Assembly: GCF_900099965.1 (NCBI RefSeq) | Contig: NZ_FNDJ01000047.1 | Coordinates: forward strand, 1-57,315 | From: Nonomuraea jiangxiensis | Lineage (GTDB): Bacteria > Actinomycetota > Actinomycetes > Streptosporangiales > Streptosporangiaceae | DNA length: 57,315 nt | Direction: 5' to 3' | In this document: positions 41,410 to 50,381 of the stretch, piece by piece | Numbering within the stretch: position 1 is the stretch's first letter | Layout of the letters: every line of letters starts with the position of its first letter | Made by a program: the position numbers and the translations under genes | The notes under the pieces: generated by a model | Told to the model about the DNA's origin: nothing | Seen by the model: the letters and a program-made list of their open reading frames with translations, nothing else | The model's database searches: none

Positions 41410-41955
41410 TCACGAAGCCCGGTTGTTCATGAGCTCCGAGATCTTCCACTGGCCGCCGTCCTGCATGAGCACGAACAGCTCGCGGTAGCTTTGCTGGCCC
41501 TGCTTGCTGGTCGCCCGTACGATGGCGTCCTCGGCGCCGGCCGCGCGGGTGTCCTCGATGGTGTGCGTGGCCTGCTTCATCTCGTTGCCCTGCAGCTGCT
41601 TCTGGTACAGGGTGCGGATCGCCTCGGGGCCCTTGGCCGTGGCCTGGCCGTTCAGTTCGACCACCGCGTTGTCGCTGAAGGAGTCGACGACCTTGTCCAC
41701 GTCCCCGGCCTTAAGCGCATTGAAGTAGTCCTCGACGGCCGTGCGCGCGCCTTCCACGCCGGTCACCGTCGGCGAGGCGGTGCCGGTCTCCGTCATGCCC
41801 GGGGAGACTTCGCCCGGCTCCACGGTGCTCTCTCCCGTGGGCGGACTCGCCGCCCCCTTCATCGCCTGCTGGCTGCCCGCGGAGCAGCCCGCGACCAGGA
41901 GTGCTGGGACAATCGCGGCAAGCAGGAGCGCCTTGCGCTGGAAAATCTTGCTCAT
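41410..41955 (-). CDS. Lipoprotein with SnoaL/NTF2-like domain
   Basis: A 181-residue lipoprotein. The N-terminus has a basic start, a hydrophobic stretch and the lipobox LLVAGC, with Cys near residue 24 as the lipid site. A Ser/Thr/Pro/Glu-rich linker follows. The domain from about 70 on is NTF2/SnoaL-like: ARTAVEDYFNALKAGDVDKVVDSFSDNAVV, AIRTLYQ, and the last strand YRELFVLMQDGGQWKISEL. Such domains may bind small ligands; the role is unknown. The ATG at 41955 is preferred over an upstream GTG by the signal peptide. No partner gene is seen. Confidence 0.87.
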   Translation of the reverse strand: MSKIFQRKALLLAAIVPALLVAGCSAGSQQAMKGAASPPTGESTVEPGEVSPGMTETGTASPTVTGVEGARTAVEDYFNALKAGDVDKVVDSFSDNAVVELNGQATAKGPEAIRTLYQKQLQGNEMKQATHTIEDTRAAGAEDAIVRATSKQGQQSYRELFVLMQDGGQWKISELMNNRAS

Positions 41956-42138
41956 GGCCGCTTGATGCCCCACGCGGACTTGATCGAATGCGCGGTTTAG
42001 GCACTTCGCACGACGCCTTTACCTGGTTCGGGTATTACTCACGGTAACATTTCACTGTCGTTGGAGAGATCGTTCAGAGCCGCGATCGTTGTCCCCCCGA
42101 GACCAGCGCGCGAAGCGCCCGGGATAGCGTCCCAACAC

Positions 42139-42282
42139 GTGCCTCGAACCCTCCATCCCGAGCCCTTGCCTCAGCGTGACGACGCCGAACGCTGCGACAC
42201 CGTCGAGGACGGGAGGCGCTGCGTACTGCCGACAGCACACCAGAGCCCTCACGTCTATCCCCCCAGGGGTAACGGAGTGTGA
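42139..42282 (+). CDS. Possible 47-residue zinc-finger-like small protein
   Basis: The frame ends with C-x8-C-x5-H-x3-H (ERCDTVEDGRRCVLPTAHQ then SPH), the spacing of a small metal-binding motif found at the ends of several short actinobacterial proteins. A GTG at 42139 has TAGCGT 9-14 bases upstream, which could drive a leaderless transcript; a TTG at 42061 is also in frame. There is no ribosome site for either. It overlaps the end of nirD (28 bp, opposite strand). The remaining 183 bp to the lipoprotein start hold nothing clear. Low confidence. Confidence 0.3.
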   Translation: MPRTLHPEPLPQRDDAERCDTVEDGRRCVLPTAHQSPHVYPPRGNGV

Positions 42283-42659
42283 CCGCGAGCCGTCCCCGAC
42301 CCCGCCTCCTGGGACCCTGACAGGGACGAGAGGCTCACCTCCACCCGCCCGTCGCGGACCCGCACCCGATAGACGGGCACCGACACCGCCTCCTCGTCCA
42401 GACACACGCCTGACACCAGGGAGAAGACCTGCTTGTGCAGCGGCGAGGCGACCGTCGGCTCGTCCTTCCTGGTGCCGACGATGCCACGGGAGAGCACGTA
42501 GGCCCCGCTGAACGGATCCCGGTTGCCCACCGCGTGCACCCCGCCGTCGTACGTGCGGAACAGCGCCACCTGCACCCCGTCGACCAGCGCGCACACGCCA
42601 CGCTCCGGCAGCATGACCGTGTAGTCGCAGACCTGCGTCCAGCTCGTCCGGCGGCTCAT
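42255..42659 (-). CDS. nirD: Nitrite reductase (NADH) small subunit
   Basis: A 134-residue Rieske-like protein, partner of NirB in assimilatory nitrite reduction. VQVALFRTYDGGVHAVGNRDPFSGAYVLSRGIVG is the conserved NirD core, and ASPLHKQVFSLVSGVCLDEE its second half. As in other NirD proteins, the Rieske Cys/His cluster ligands are not preserved, so no [2Fe-2S] cluster is expected; the role is structural. The start overlaps the nirB stop by 4 bp. The last 25 residues are a low-complexity tail. It is the last gene of the nitrate operon. Confidence 0.93.
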   Translation of the reverse strand: MSRRTSWTQVCDYTVMLPERGVCALVDGVQVALFRTYDGGVHAVGNRDPFSGAYVLSRGIVGTRKDEPTVASPLHKQVFSLVSGVCLDEEAVSVPVYRVRVRDGRVEVSLSSLSGSQEAGSGTARGHTPLPLGG

Positions 42660-45079
42660 CGGGCCATCACCGGCCTGATCTGGCCGCGCTCGCTGTCGAA
42701 CACGATCGACGGGTCGGGCATGCCGGGCGCGTTCACGAAGCTGACGAACCTGCTCAGTTTCTCCGGGTCGTCCAGCGTGGCCTGCCACTCGTCGGCGTAG
42801 GTGGCGATGTGCTGCTCCATCTGCGCGTCCAGGTCGGCGCAGATCCCGAGCGAGTCGTCCATGATCACCTCGCGGAGGTAGTCGAGGCCGCCGTCCAGCG
42901 ACTCCAGCCAGGCGGCGGTGCGCTGCAGCCGGTCGGCCGTGCGGATGTAGAACATCAGGAACCTGTCGATGGTCCTGACCAGCTCGTCCGTGCTCAGGTC
43001 GGTGGCCAGCAGGTCGGCGTGGCGGGGTCTGAAGCCGCCGTTGCCGCCGACGTAGAGGTTCCAGCCCTGCTCGGTGGCGATGACGCCGAAGTCCTTCGAG
43101 CGGGCCTCCGCGCACTCGCGGGCGCAGCCGGACACGGCCGACTTGAGCTTGTGGGGCGCGCGCAGGCCGCGGTAACGCAGCTCCAGCGCGACGGCCAGGC
43201 CGACCGAGTCCTGCACGCCGTAGCGGCACCAGGCCGAGCCGACGCAGGACTTCACCGTACGCAGGGCCTTGCCGTACGCGTGTCCCGACTCGAACCCGGC
43301 CGCCACCAGCCGCCGCCAGATCTGCGGGAGCTGCTCGACCCGGGCGCCGAACAGGTCGATGCGCTGCCCGCCGGTGATCTTGGTGTAGAGGCCGAAGTCG
43401 CGGGCCACCTCGCCGATCACGATCAGCTTGTCCGGCGTGATCTCGCCGCCGGGGATGCGCGGGACGACTGAGTAGGTGCCGTTCTTCTGCAGGTTGGCCA
43501 GGAAATGGTCGTTGGTGTCCTGCAGGGCGGCCCGCTCGCCGTCGAGCACGTGCCCGTTGTGCAGCGAGGCCAGGATCGAGGCCACCACCGGCTTGCAGAT
43601 GTCGCAGCCCCGGCCCTGCCCGCGCCGGGAGATCAGCTCGGAGAACGTCGTGATGCCGCGTACCCGGACGATGTCGAACAGCTCGGCCCGCGAGTGCGCG
43701 AAGTGCTCGCACAGGCTCTTGCTGACCGCCACGCCGGACTTCTCCAGCAGTTGCTTGAGCAGCGGCACGCAGCTGCCGCAGGTCGTCCCGGCGCGGGTGC
43801 ACGCCTTGATCCCCGGCACGTCGGTGACGCCCCGGTCGGCGACGGCGGCGCGGATCTCGCCCGCGCATACGTTGTTGCACGAGCACACCTGCGCCTCGTC
43901 GGGCAGGTCCAGCGCCGCCCCGGCCCCGCTGAACAGCAGGTCGGACGGCGCGGCGGGCAGCTCCTTGCCGACGAAGGGCCGCAGCGCCGCGTACGGGGCC
44001 GCGTCGCCCACGCAGATCCCGCCGAGCAGCGTCCGCGCGTCGTCGCTGACGAACAGCTTCTTGTAGACCCCGCCCACCGGGTCCATGTAGGTCACGTCGA
44101 GCGCCCCGGACATCGCTCCGAACTGCGCCACCTCCACGCCGAGCAGCTTGAGCTTCGTGGACATGTCCGCGCCGGTGAAGCTCGCCGAGCCCCCGGTGAT
44201 CCGGTCGGCCGCCACCTCGGCCATCGTGTTGCACGGCCCGACCAGCCCGTAGATCATGCCCTCGACCAGCGCGCACTCGCCGATGGCGTAGATGGCGGGG
44301 TCGGAGGTGCGCATCGCGGGGTCCACCACGACGCCGCCCCGCTCGCCCACCGCCAGCCCCGCCTCCCTGGCCAGCTCGTCACGCGGCCTGATGCCCGCCG
44401 AGAACACCACGACCTGTGCGTCCAGCACCGTTCCGTCGGGTTTGCGCAGCCCGGTGACCCGGCCGCCGGAGTGCACGATCTCCCGTACGCCCGCGCCGGC
44501 GTGCACCCCCAGCCCGAGCCGCTCGATGTGCGACCTCAGCACCGCGCCGCCGCCCTCGTCCACCTGCCGCGGCATCAGCCAGGGGCTCATCTCCACGATG
44601 TGCGTCCGCAGCCCGAGCGAGCGCAGCGCGTCGGCGGCCTCCAGGCCGAGCAGCCCGCCGCCGACCACGACCCCCTCCGCGGCGTCCTTGGCGGCCACCC
44701 TGATCGCGTCCAGGTCCTCGATGGTCCGGTAGACGAAGGCGTGCTCGGCCCCGGGCACCGGCGGCACGAACGGCGCCGACCCGGTGGCCAGGACGAGCAC
44801 GTCGTAGGGCACCCGGCCGGTGCCGGTGACCACCTGCCCGGCGGCCCGGTCGATCGCGGTGACCCGGCTGCCGAGCCTGGTGACGACCCCCGGGGGCACC
44901 GGGTAGGTGAGGTCCTCCGCGCTGGTGCCCGACAGGTACGAGGTCAGAGCGACCCGGTCGTAGGCCGGGCGCGGCTCCTCCCCGATCACGGTGATCCGCC
45001 CGTCGAAGCCCTTGCCCACGAGGGTCTCGACGAGCCGGTGAGCGGCCGGGCCGTACCCGGCGACGACGAGGTTCCTCAT
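42656..45079 (-). CDS. nirB: Nitrite reductase (NADH) large subunit
   Basis: An 807-residue enzyme that reduces nitrite to ammonium with NADH. The FAD/NAD module starts with VVAGYGPAAHR and has a second dinucleotide motif VVGGGLLGLEAA near 150. A BFD-like [2Fe-2S] domain follows (CSCNNVCAGEI and CGSCVPLL). The siroheme/[4Fe-4S] half has CVGSAWC and SGCARECAEA, the four Cys that bind the cluster and bridge to siroheme. Length and order match E. coli NirB (847). Translation is coupled at both ends by 4-bp overlaps with the upstream oxidoreductase and nirD. Confidence 0.95.
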   Translation of the reverse strand: MRNLVVAGYGPAAHRLVETLVGKGFDGRITVIGEEPRPAYDRVALTSYLSGTSAEDLTYPVPPGVVTRLGSRVTAIDRAAGQVVTGTGRVPYDVLVLATGSAPFVPPVPGAEHAFVYRTIEDLDAIRVAAKDAAEGVVVGGGLLGLEAADALRSLGLRTHIVEMSPWLMPRQVDEGGGAVLRSHIERLGLGVHAGAGVREIVHSGGRVTGLRKPDGTVLDAQVVVFSAGIRPRDELAREAGLAVGERGGVVVDPAMRTSDPAIYAIGECALVEGMIYGLVGPCNTMAEVAADRITGGSASFTGADMSTKLKLLGVEVAQFGAMSGALDVTYMDPVGGVYKKLFVSDDARTLLGGICVGDAAPYAALRPFVGKELPAAPSDLLFSGAGAALDLPDEAQVCSCNNVCAGEIRAAVADRGVTDVPGIKACTRAGTTCGSCVPLLKQLLEKSGVAVSKSLCEHFAHSRAELFDIVRVRGITTFSELISRRGQGRGCDICKPVVASILASLHNGHVLDGERAALQDTNDHFLANLQKNGTYSVVPRIPGGEITPDKLIVIGEVARDFGLYTKITGGQRIDLFGARVEQLPQIWRRLVAAGFESGHAYGKALRTVKSCVGSAWCRYGVQDSVGLAVALELRYRGLRAPHKLKSAVSGCARECAEARSKDFGVIATEQGWNLYVGGNGGFRPRHADLLATDLSTDELVRTIDRFLMFYIRTADRLQRTAAWLESLDGGLDYLREVIMDDSLGICADLDAQMEQHIATYADEWQATLDDPEKLSRFVSFVNAPGMPDPSIVFDSERGQIRPVMAR

Positions 45080-46470
45080 ACCGATATCCCTTCCTGTTCG
45101 CGCAGCCACCCGACGATGCCCGCGACGGCGTCGCGGCAGGTACCGCAGCCGGTGGTGGCCCTGGTCGCGGCGGCCACCCCGGCCACGTCCCCGGCTCCGG
45201 CCTCCCAGCACTCCCTGATCTGGCCCTTGGTCACGTTGTTGCAGCGGCAGACCGTGGCCGCGTCCGGCATCAGCGTCGGGCTGTCGGCCACCGGCGCCGC
45301 CGACAGCCCGGGGAACAGCAGCCCCGCCCTGTCCCCGGGCACCGGGGCGCCGCGGTCGAAGAGCTGGGTGAGCGTGCCCACGGCGTCGCTCTCGCCCAGC
45401 AGGATCGCGCCGACCAGCCGGTCGTCGCGGATGACGAGCTTGCGGTAGGTGCCGCGGGCCCGGTGGCTGAAGCGCACCACCTCGGCGTGCTCCTCGGTGA
45501 GCTGGGTCTCGCCCATCGCGGCCAGCTCCACGCTCTGGGCCTTGAGCCTGGTGACGAGCCGGGAGCCGCGGTAGAGCGCCTTGCCGCCGGTGATGACCTC
45601 CGCGGCCACGGCGGCCTGCTCCCAGGCGGGGGCGACCAGGCCGTACACGGTGCCGTCGTGCTCGGCGCACTCGCCGACGGCGAAGATCGAGGGGTCGTCG
45701 GTACGCAGCTCGTCGTCCACCACCACGCCGCGCCGTACCTCCAGCCCGGCCCCGGCGGCCAGCGCCGTGACAGGGCGCACGCCGCAGGCCAGCACGACGA
45801 GGTCGGCCTCGACCAGCTCGCCGTCGTCGAGCCGGACGCCGTCCGCGTCCACCGAGGAGGCGCTGACGCCGGTGCGGGTCTCGACGCCGAGCCCGGCCAG
45901 CGTCTCGCCCAGCACCTCGCCCGCCTCGACGTCGAGCTGGCGCTCCATCAGGTGCCCGGCCAGGTGCAGCAGCGTGACGGGCAGGCCGCGCCCGGCCAGC
46001 CCGCGGGCTGCCTCGATACCGAGCAGCCCGCCGCCGATGACCACGGCCCGGCGCGCCCGCTCGGCGGCGGCCATGATGCGCTCGCAGTCGCCGAGCGTGC
46101 GGAACGGCACGGCCCGCCGCACGCCGGGGATCGGCGGCACGATCGCGTCGCTGCCGGTGGCCAGGACCAGCAGGTCGTACGGCTCGCGCCGGCCGTCCTC
46201 GGTCACCACCGTCCTGGCGTCCCGGTCGATCCAGGTGACCGCGCTGCCGAAGGCGGCCTCCACGTCGTGCGCGGCGTACCAGGAGGTGTCCAGCAGCCGC
46301 ACCTGCTCCGGCCGGGAGCTGCCTGCCAGCACGTTGGACAGCAGCACCCGGTTGTACGGCGGGCACGGCTCGGCGCCGAACACGGTGATCCGCATTTGCG
46401 GGTCCCGCGCGCGTACCTCGCTGACCAGCCGCGACCCGGCCATCCCGTTCCCCACGACGACGAGTCTCAT
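45076..46470 (-). CDS. FAD-dependent NAD(P)H oxidoreductase with BFD [2Fe-2S] domain (NasB-like)
   Basis: A 464-residue protein that resembles the first 460 residues of NirB: VVVGNGMAGSRLV for FAD, VVIGGGLLGIEAA for NAD(P)H, and a C-terminal BFD cluster (CRCNNVTKGQIRECW, then TTGCGTCRDAVAG). It lacks the siroheme half. Its place between the nitrate reductase and nirB genes, with 4-bp overlaps on both sides, makes it the probable electron donor for the nitrate reductase, like Bacillus NasB. It probably arose by duplication of the nirB N-terminal half. Confidence 0.88.
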   Translation of the reverse strand: MRLVVVGNGMAGSRLVSEVRARDPQMRITVFGAEPCPPYNRVLLSNVLAGSSRPEQVRLLDTSWYAAHDVEAAFGSAVTWIDRDARTVVTEDGRREPYDLLVLATGSDAIVPPIPGVRRAVPFRTLGDCERIMAAAERARRAVVIGGGLLGIEAARGLAGRGLPVTLLHLAGHLMERQLDVEAGEVLGETLAGLGVETRTGVSASSVDADGVRLDDGELVEADLVVLACGVRPVTALAAGAGLEVRRGVVVDDELRTDDPSIFAVGECAEHDGTVYGLVAPAWEQAAVAAEVITGGKALYRGSRLVTRLKAQSVELAAMGETQLTEEHAEVVRFSHRARGTYRKLVIRDDRLVGAILLGESDAVGTLTQLFDRGAPVPGDRAGLLFPGLSAAPVADSPTLMPDAATVCRCNNVTKGQIRECWEAGAGDVAGVAAATRATTGCGTCRDAVAGIVGWLREQEGISV

Positions 46471-48524
46471 GAGTCCCTCTCCACCCTGACGGCGCAGACC
46501 TTGAACTCCGGCATCCTCGACACGGGGTCGAGCGCCGGGTTGGTGAGCCGGTTGGCGCCCTCCCAGTGGAAGGGCATGAACACCGTGTCCCGCCTGATCG
46601 CGTCGCTGATCCTGGCCACGGCCTTGCTCTGGCCCCGCCTGCTGGTGACGCGCACCATGTCGCCGGCCGCGATGCCCAGCCGCTCGGCGAGGTCCGGGTG
46701 CAGCTCCACGTACGGTTCCGGGGCGGCCCGCACCAGCGGGGCGATCCTGCGCGTCTGGGCGCCGCTCTGGTAGTGCGCGAGCACCCGCCCGGTGCTCAGG
46801 TGGACGGGGTAGTCCGCGTCGGTCTCCTCGGCCGGGGGCCGGTGCTGGACGGGCACGAACCTGGCGCGGCCGTCCGGGGTGGCGAAGGAGTCCAGGAACG
46901 GGCGCGGCGTGCCGGGGTGCCCGGGTGCCGGGCAGGGCCAGAACACGCCGGTCTCGGCCACGATGCGCTCGTAGGTGATGCCGGAGTAGTCGGCGGGGCC
47001 GCCCGCGCCGGCCCGGCGCAGCTCGTCGAACACCTCGGCGGGATCGGTGGCGAACTCAGGGGCGAACTCGGTGGCGGACTCGGAGCGGGGCCCGAGCCGC
47101 CGGGCCAGGGCGGCGATGACCTCCAGGTCGCTCCGGACGCCCGCGGGCGGCGGCACGGCGCGCCGGCGGAGCAGGACGCGGCCTTCGAGGTTCGTCATGG
47201 TGCCGGTCTCCTCCGCCCACTGCGTCACCGGGAACACCACGTCGGCCAGCGCGGCCGTCTCCGACAGGACGACGTCGCAGGTCACGAGCAGGTCGAGGGC
47301 GCCGAGGCGGGCGGCGACGTGCTCGGAGGCGGGCGCGGAGACGACCGGGTTCGACCCGAACAGCAGCAGCGCCCTGGGCCCGTCCGGGGTGCCGAGCGCG
47401 TCGAGCAGCTCGTACGCCGACCGCCCGGGCCCGGGGATGTCCGCGGCCGGGATCCCCCAGACGGCCGCGACGTGCTCCCGCGCCGCCGGGTCGTCGATCT
47501 TGCGGTACCCCGGGAGCTGGTCGGCCTTCTGCCCGTGCTCTCTGCCGCCCTGCCCGTTGCCCTGCCCGGTCAGGCACCCGTACCCGGAGCCCATCCGGCC
47601 GGGCAGGCCGAGCGCGAGCGCCAGGTTGATGAACGCGGTGACGGTGTCGGTGCCCTTGGCGTGCTGCTCGGCGCCGCGCCCGGTCAGCACGTACGCGTTG
47701 CGGGCCGCGGCCAGCGCCCGGACCGCCTGGCGCATCTGGTGCACGGGCACCCCGGTGATCCGCTCGACCCGCTCGGGCCACCAGGAGGCCAGCGAGGTGC
47801 GTACGTCGTCGAACCCGACGGTGCGGGCGGCCACGTACGCCTCGTCCACCAGCTCCTCCGCGACGGCCAGGTGCGCCAGCCCGAGCGCCAGCGCCAGGTC
47901 CGTGCCGGGCGTCGGCTGCAGGTGCAGCCAGGCCAGCCGGGCCGTCTGGGTGCGCCGCGGATCGACCACGATCAGCCGCGGGCCGGTCAGGTGCCGCACC
48001 AGCGGTGGCATGGTCTCGGCCACGTTCGCCCCGGCCAGCAGCACCACGTCGGCGTCGTCCAGGTCGGTGACCGGGAACGGCAACCCGCGGTCCATGCCGA
48101 ACGCCCTGATCGAGGCGGCGGCGGCCGAGGACATGCAGAAGCGGCCGTTGTAGTCGATCTGGCTGGTGCCGAGCGCGACCCTGGCGAACTTGCCGAGCTG
48201 GTAGGCCTTCTCGTTGGTCAGCCCTCCCCCGCCGAACACCGCCACGGCGTCCGGGCCGTGCTCGGCGCGGATGGCGGCCAGCCGGGCGGCCACGTGGTCG
48301 AGCGCGACCTCCCACTCCACGGGCTCGCCGTGGAGCAGCGGGGTGGTCAGCCGCGCCCCGTTGACCAGCAGCTCGCCCGCCGTCCAGCCCTTCTGGCACA
48401 GTGCGCCCGAGGCGTTGGCCGGGATGTCGGTCCGCGGGCTGACGACCAGCTCGGGGCCGATCTCCATGCCGCACTGCAGGGCGCAGTACGGGCAGTGGGT
48501 GGCCGTCACGTCAGACCCTGGCAT
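46467..48524 (-). CDS. nasA: Assimilatory nitrate reductase, molybdopterin catalytic subunit
   Basis: A 685-residue molybdenum enzyme of the DMSO reductase family that reduces nitrate to nitrite in the cytoplasm. The N-terminal [4Fe-4S] motif is CPYCALQC with the fourth Cys in GALCQKGW. The bis-MGD region includes YNGRFCMSSAAAA, whose Cys is the likely Mo ligand of Nas/Nap-type enzymes. There is no Tat signal, as expected for an assimilatory enzyme. The MPGSDVTATHCPYC start overlaps the narK stop by 14 bp; a GTG six codons later is possible. It depends on the downstream NAD(P)H oxidoreductase for electrons. Confidence 0.93.
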   Translation of the reverse strand: MPGSDVTATHCPYCALQCGMEIGPELVVSPRTDIPANASGALCQKGWTAGELLVNGARLTTPLLHGEPVEWEVALDHVAARLAAIRAEHGPDAVAVFGGGGLTNEKAYQLGKFARVALGTSQIDYNGRFCMSSAAAASIRAFGMDRGLPFPVTDLDDADVVLLAGANVAETMPPLVRHLTGPRLIVVDPRRTQTARLAWLHLQPTPGTDLALALGLAHLAVAEELVDEAYVAARTVGFDDVRTSLASWWPERVERITGVPVHQMRQAVRALAAARNAYVLTGRGAEQHAKGTDTVTAFINLALALGLPGRMGSGYGCLTGQGNGQGGREHGQKADQLPGYRKIDDPAAREHVAAVWGIPAADIPGPGRSAYELLDALGTPDGPRALLLFGSNPVVSAPASEHVAARLGALDLLVTCDVVLSETAALADVVFPVTQWAEETGTMTNLEGRVLLRRRAVPPPAGVRSDLEVIAALARRLGPRSESATEFAPEFATDPAEVFDELRRAGAGGPADYSGITYERIVAETGVFWPCPAPGHPGTPRPFLDSFATPDGRARFVPVQHRPPAEETDADYPVHLSTGRVLAHYQSGAQTRRIAPLVRAAPEPYVELHPDLAERLGIAAGDMVRVTSRRGQSKAVARISDAIRRDTVFMPFHWEGANRLTNPALDPVSRMPEFKVCAVRVERDS

Positions 48525-49821
48525 GGGCGAGGCTGGCGACGACCGACACGCCGACCCTGCGGGTGTAGCACCACCAGGTCAGCGCGAAACAGGCGAGGTA
48601 GAACAGGGCGAAGGCGAGGAAGGCGGGGGCCGGGGTGCCGGCCGCGGCGAACGACATGCCGAACGCCCGGTTGATGAGGAACCCGCCGAGCGCCCCGACC
48701 GCCGAGATGATCCCGATCGCGGCCGCGGCCTGCCTCCTGCCATGCAGCAGGGCCTCCTCGCCCGCGCCCCGCTCGGCCACGGCCTTGGCCTGGAAGATCG
48801 CCGGGATCATCCGGTAGGTGGACCCGTTCCCGATCCCGGCGGTCAGGAACAGCAGCTGGAAGGCCAGGAAGAAGAGCCAGAACCCGCCAGAGCCGGCGGC
48901 CGCCCACACCAGCAGCACGCCGCCGCCCATCGCGGCGAAGTTCCACAGGGTGACCGGCGCGCCGCCGAGCCGGTCGGCGAGCCACCCGCCCACCGGCCTG
49001 ATGAGCGACCCGAGCAGCGGCCCGGCGAAGGCCACCGCCGCGTACGGCGACCCCGGGAACAGGTTGTGGCTCAGCAGCGGGAAGGCCGTCGAGTAGCCGA
49101 TGAACGAGCCGAACGTGCCGACGTACAGGAACGACATGATCCAGGTCTGCGCCCGGCCCGCCACCGCCAGCTGCTCGCGCGGATCGGCCTTGGCGCTGGT
49201 CAGGTTGTCCATGAAGAACCAGGCGCAGACGGCGGCCAGCACGATGAACGGGATCCAGAACCACCCGGCCGCGGCCAGGCCGAGCGAGCCGATCACCAGC
49301 GGCAGGACGAGCTGGACGGAGGAGACGCCGATGTTGCCGCCCGCGGCGTTCAGCCCCAGCGCGATCCCCTGCTTGGCGCGGGGGTAGAAGTAGGTGATGT
49401 TGGCCATGCTGGAGGCGAAGTTCCCGCCGCCCACCCCGGCCAGCGCCGCGATCACCAGGAACAGCCAGTACGGCGTGCCGGGATCACGCACCGCCACGCC
49501 CAGCAGCACGGCGGGGACCAGCAGCAGCAGCGCGCTGGCCACGGTGAAGTTGCGCCCGCCGTACCTGGCCGGGCCGAACGTGTAGGGCACCCGGAGCACC
49601 GAGCCGATCAGGTTGGGCAGCGCCACCAGCCAGAAGAGCTGGTCGGTGGTGAACTCGTAGTCCCCCATCCGGGTCGCCACGATGCTCCACAACGTCCAGA
49701 CGGTGAAGCCCAGATGCTCGGCGGCGATCGACCAGATCAGGTTGCGGCGCGCCACGCGCTTGCCGGAACTTTCCCAGAATGCGGGGTCATCGGGGTGCCA
49801 CTCGGCGATCCAGCGCGCCAT
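48511..49821 (-). CDS. narK: Nitrate/nitrite MFS transporter
   Basis: A 436-residue permease with 12 membrane helices, first gene of the nitrate operon. The nitrate signature motifs GVGGGNFASSMANITYFYPRAKQGIALGLNAAGGNIG (nitrate signature 1) and GIGNGSTYRMIPAIF (signature 2) are present, as in NarK/NasA-type carriers. The N-terminal W-x-P-D-D-PAFW motif is typical of actinobacterial NarK2. It should import nitrate for assimilation. The ATG at 49821 is followed by the family start; an AGGAG-like stretch (minus strand near 49826-49833) precedes it. The upstream region has repeated GTNAC sites. Confidence 0.95.
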   Translation of the reverse strand: MARWIAEWHPDDPAFWESSGKRVARRNLIWSIAAEHLGFTVWTLWSIVATRMGDYEFTTDQLFWLVALPNLIGSVLRVPYTFGPARYGGRNFTVASALLLLVPAVLLGVAVRDPGTPYWLFLVIAALAGVGGGNFASSMANITYFYPRAKQGIALGLNAAGGNIGVSSVQLVLPLVIGSLGLAAAGWFWIPFIVLAAVCAWFFMDNLTSAKADPREQLAVAGRAQTWIMSFLYVGTFGSFIGYSTAFPLLSHNLFPGSPYAAVAFAGPLLGSLIRPVGGWLADRLGGAPVTLWNFAAMGGGVLLVWAAAGSGGFWLFFLAFQLLFLTAGIGNGSTYRMIPAIFQAKAVAERGAGEEALLHGRRQAAAAIGIISAVGALGGFLINRAFGMSFAAAGTPAPAFLAFALFYLACFALTWWCYTRRVGVSVVASLAHARV

Positions 49822-49870
49822 CGACCTCTCCTACGCTCGGCGTCCGGAGACTCCAACGTAGGAAGGGCGC

Positions 49871-49958
49871 GTTACGCACGATGACCGTACGTGGCCGTGA
49901 GTGCGTTACGGGTGCATCACCACGGTAACAAGCCACGCACATGTGTCACGGCGGAAAC
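49871..49958. promoter_or_regulatory. Repeated GTNAC sites upstream of the nitrate operon
   Basis: GTTAC (49905-49909), GTAAC (49925-49929) and GTCAC (49945-49949) are exactly 20 bp apart, and GAAAC follows at 49954-49958. A further GTTAC is at 49871-49875. GTNAC and GAAAC are the half-sites bound by GlnR, the nitrogen regulator of actinomycetes, though the standard GlnR box has 22-bp spacing between like half-sites. A GlnR or NnaR site is likely, but the fit is not exact. Confidence 0.45.
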
Positions 49959-50023
49959 ATGCCGGAAATGATCGCTTACTCGCCACCCTCCCGGGTAACT
50001 GCACTCACAGCAAGGGGGGAAAA

Positions 50024-50314
50024 ATGATCAAGAAGCTGCACCAGATGGGCCTCCGGTCGGGCCACATGTACACCGCGGGGGCGGTATCCATCGGCCTGTC
50101 CTTCGCGTCCTGGCTGATGTCCAACAGCCTGGAGGCCAAGGGCATCGACCGGGCCGACCGCTGGGGGATCTTCATCGGCGAGTGGGCTCCGACCTTCGTC
50201 GCGCTGGGAGTGGCCCTGCGCATGGAGGAGACCCACCATGACCTCGAAGAGTCCGAGATGAAGATGTACGACAAGGCCGAGCGCCGGCGGGCCGACGCTC
50301 ACGCGAAGGTCTGA
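50024..50314 (+). CDS. Small membrane protein, 96 residues, function unknown
   Basis: A short protein with a hydrophobic helix at about 15-33 (YTAGAVSIGLSFASWLM) and a second about 48-65 (WGIFIGEWAPTFVALGVAL), followed by an acidic then basic helical tail (EETHHDLEESEMKMYDKAERRRA). The ATG has AAGGGGGG 6 bases upstream, a strong site. Relatives occur as hypothetical proteins in Streptosporangiaceae. It is divergent from the nitrate operon and may share its control region; whether its role concerns nitrogen is unknown. Confidence 0.7.
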   Translation: MIKKLHQMGLRSGHMYTAGAVSIGLSFASWLMSNSLEAKGIDRADRWGIFIGEWAPTFVALGVALRMEETHHDLEESEMKMYDKAERRRADAHAKV

Positions 50315-50381
50315 CACGTTCGTCGCGCGGGTCACGCCACGCCGCGTGACCCGCGTGGCCCGCCCCTCCGAGCTTCCCGGG

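Noticed and set aside
42656..46366. Apparent giant NirB fusion of 1236 codons
   Set aside because: The open frame upstream of the NirB ATG at 45079 is an off-frame reading of the upstream oxidoreductase gene and has no protein-like sequence.
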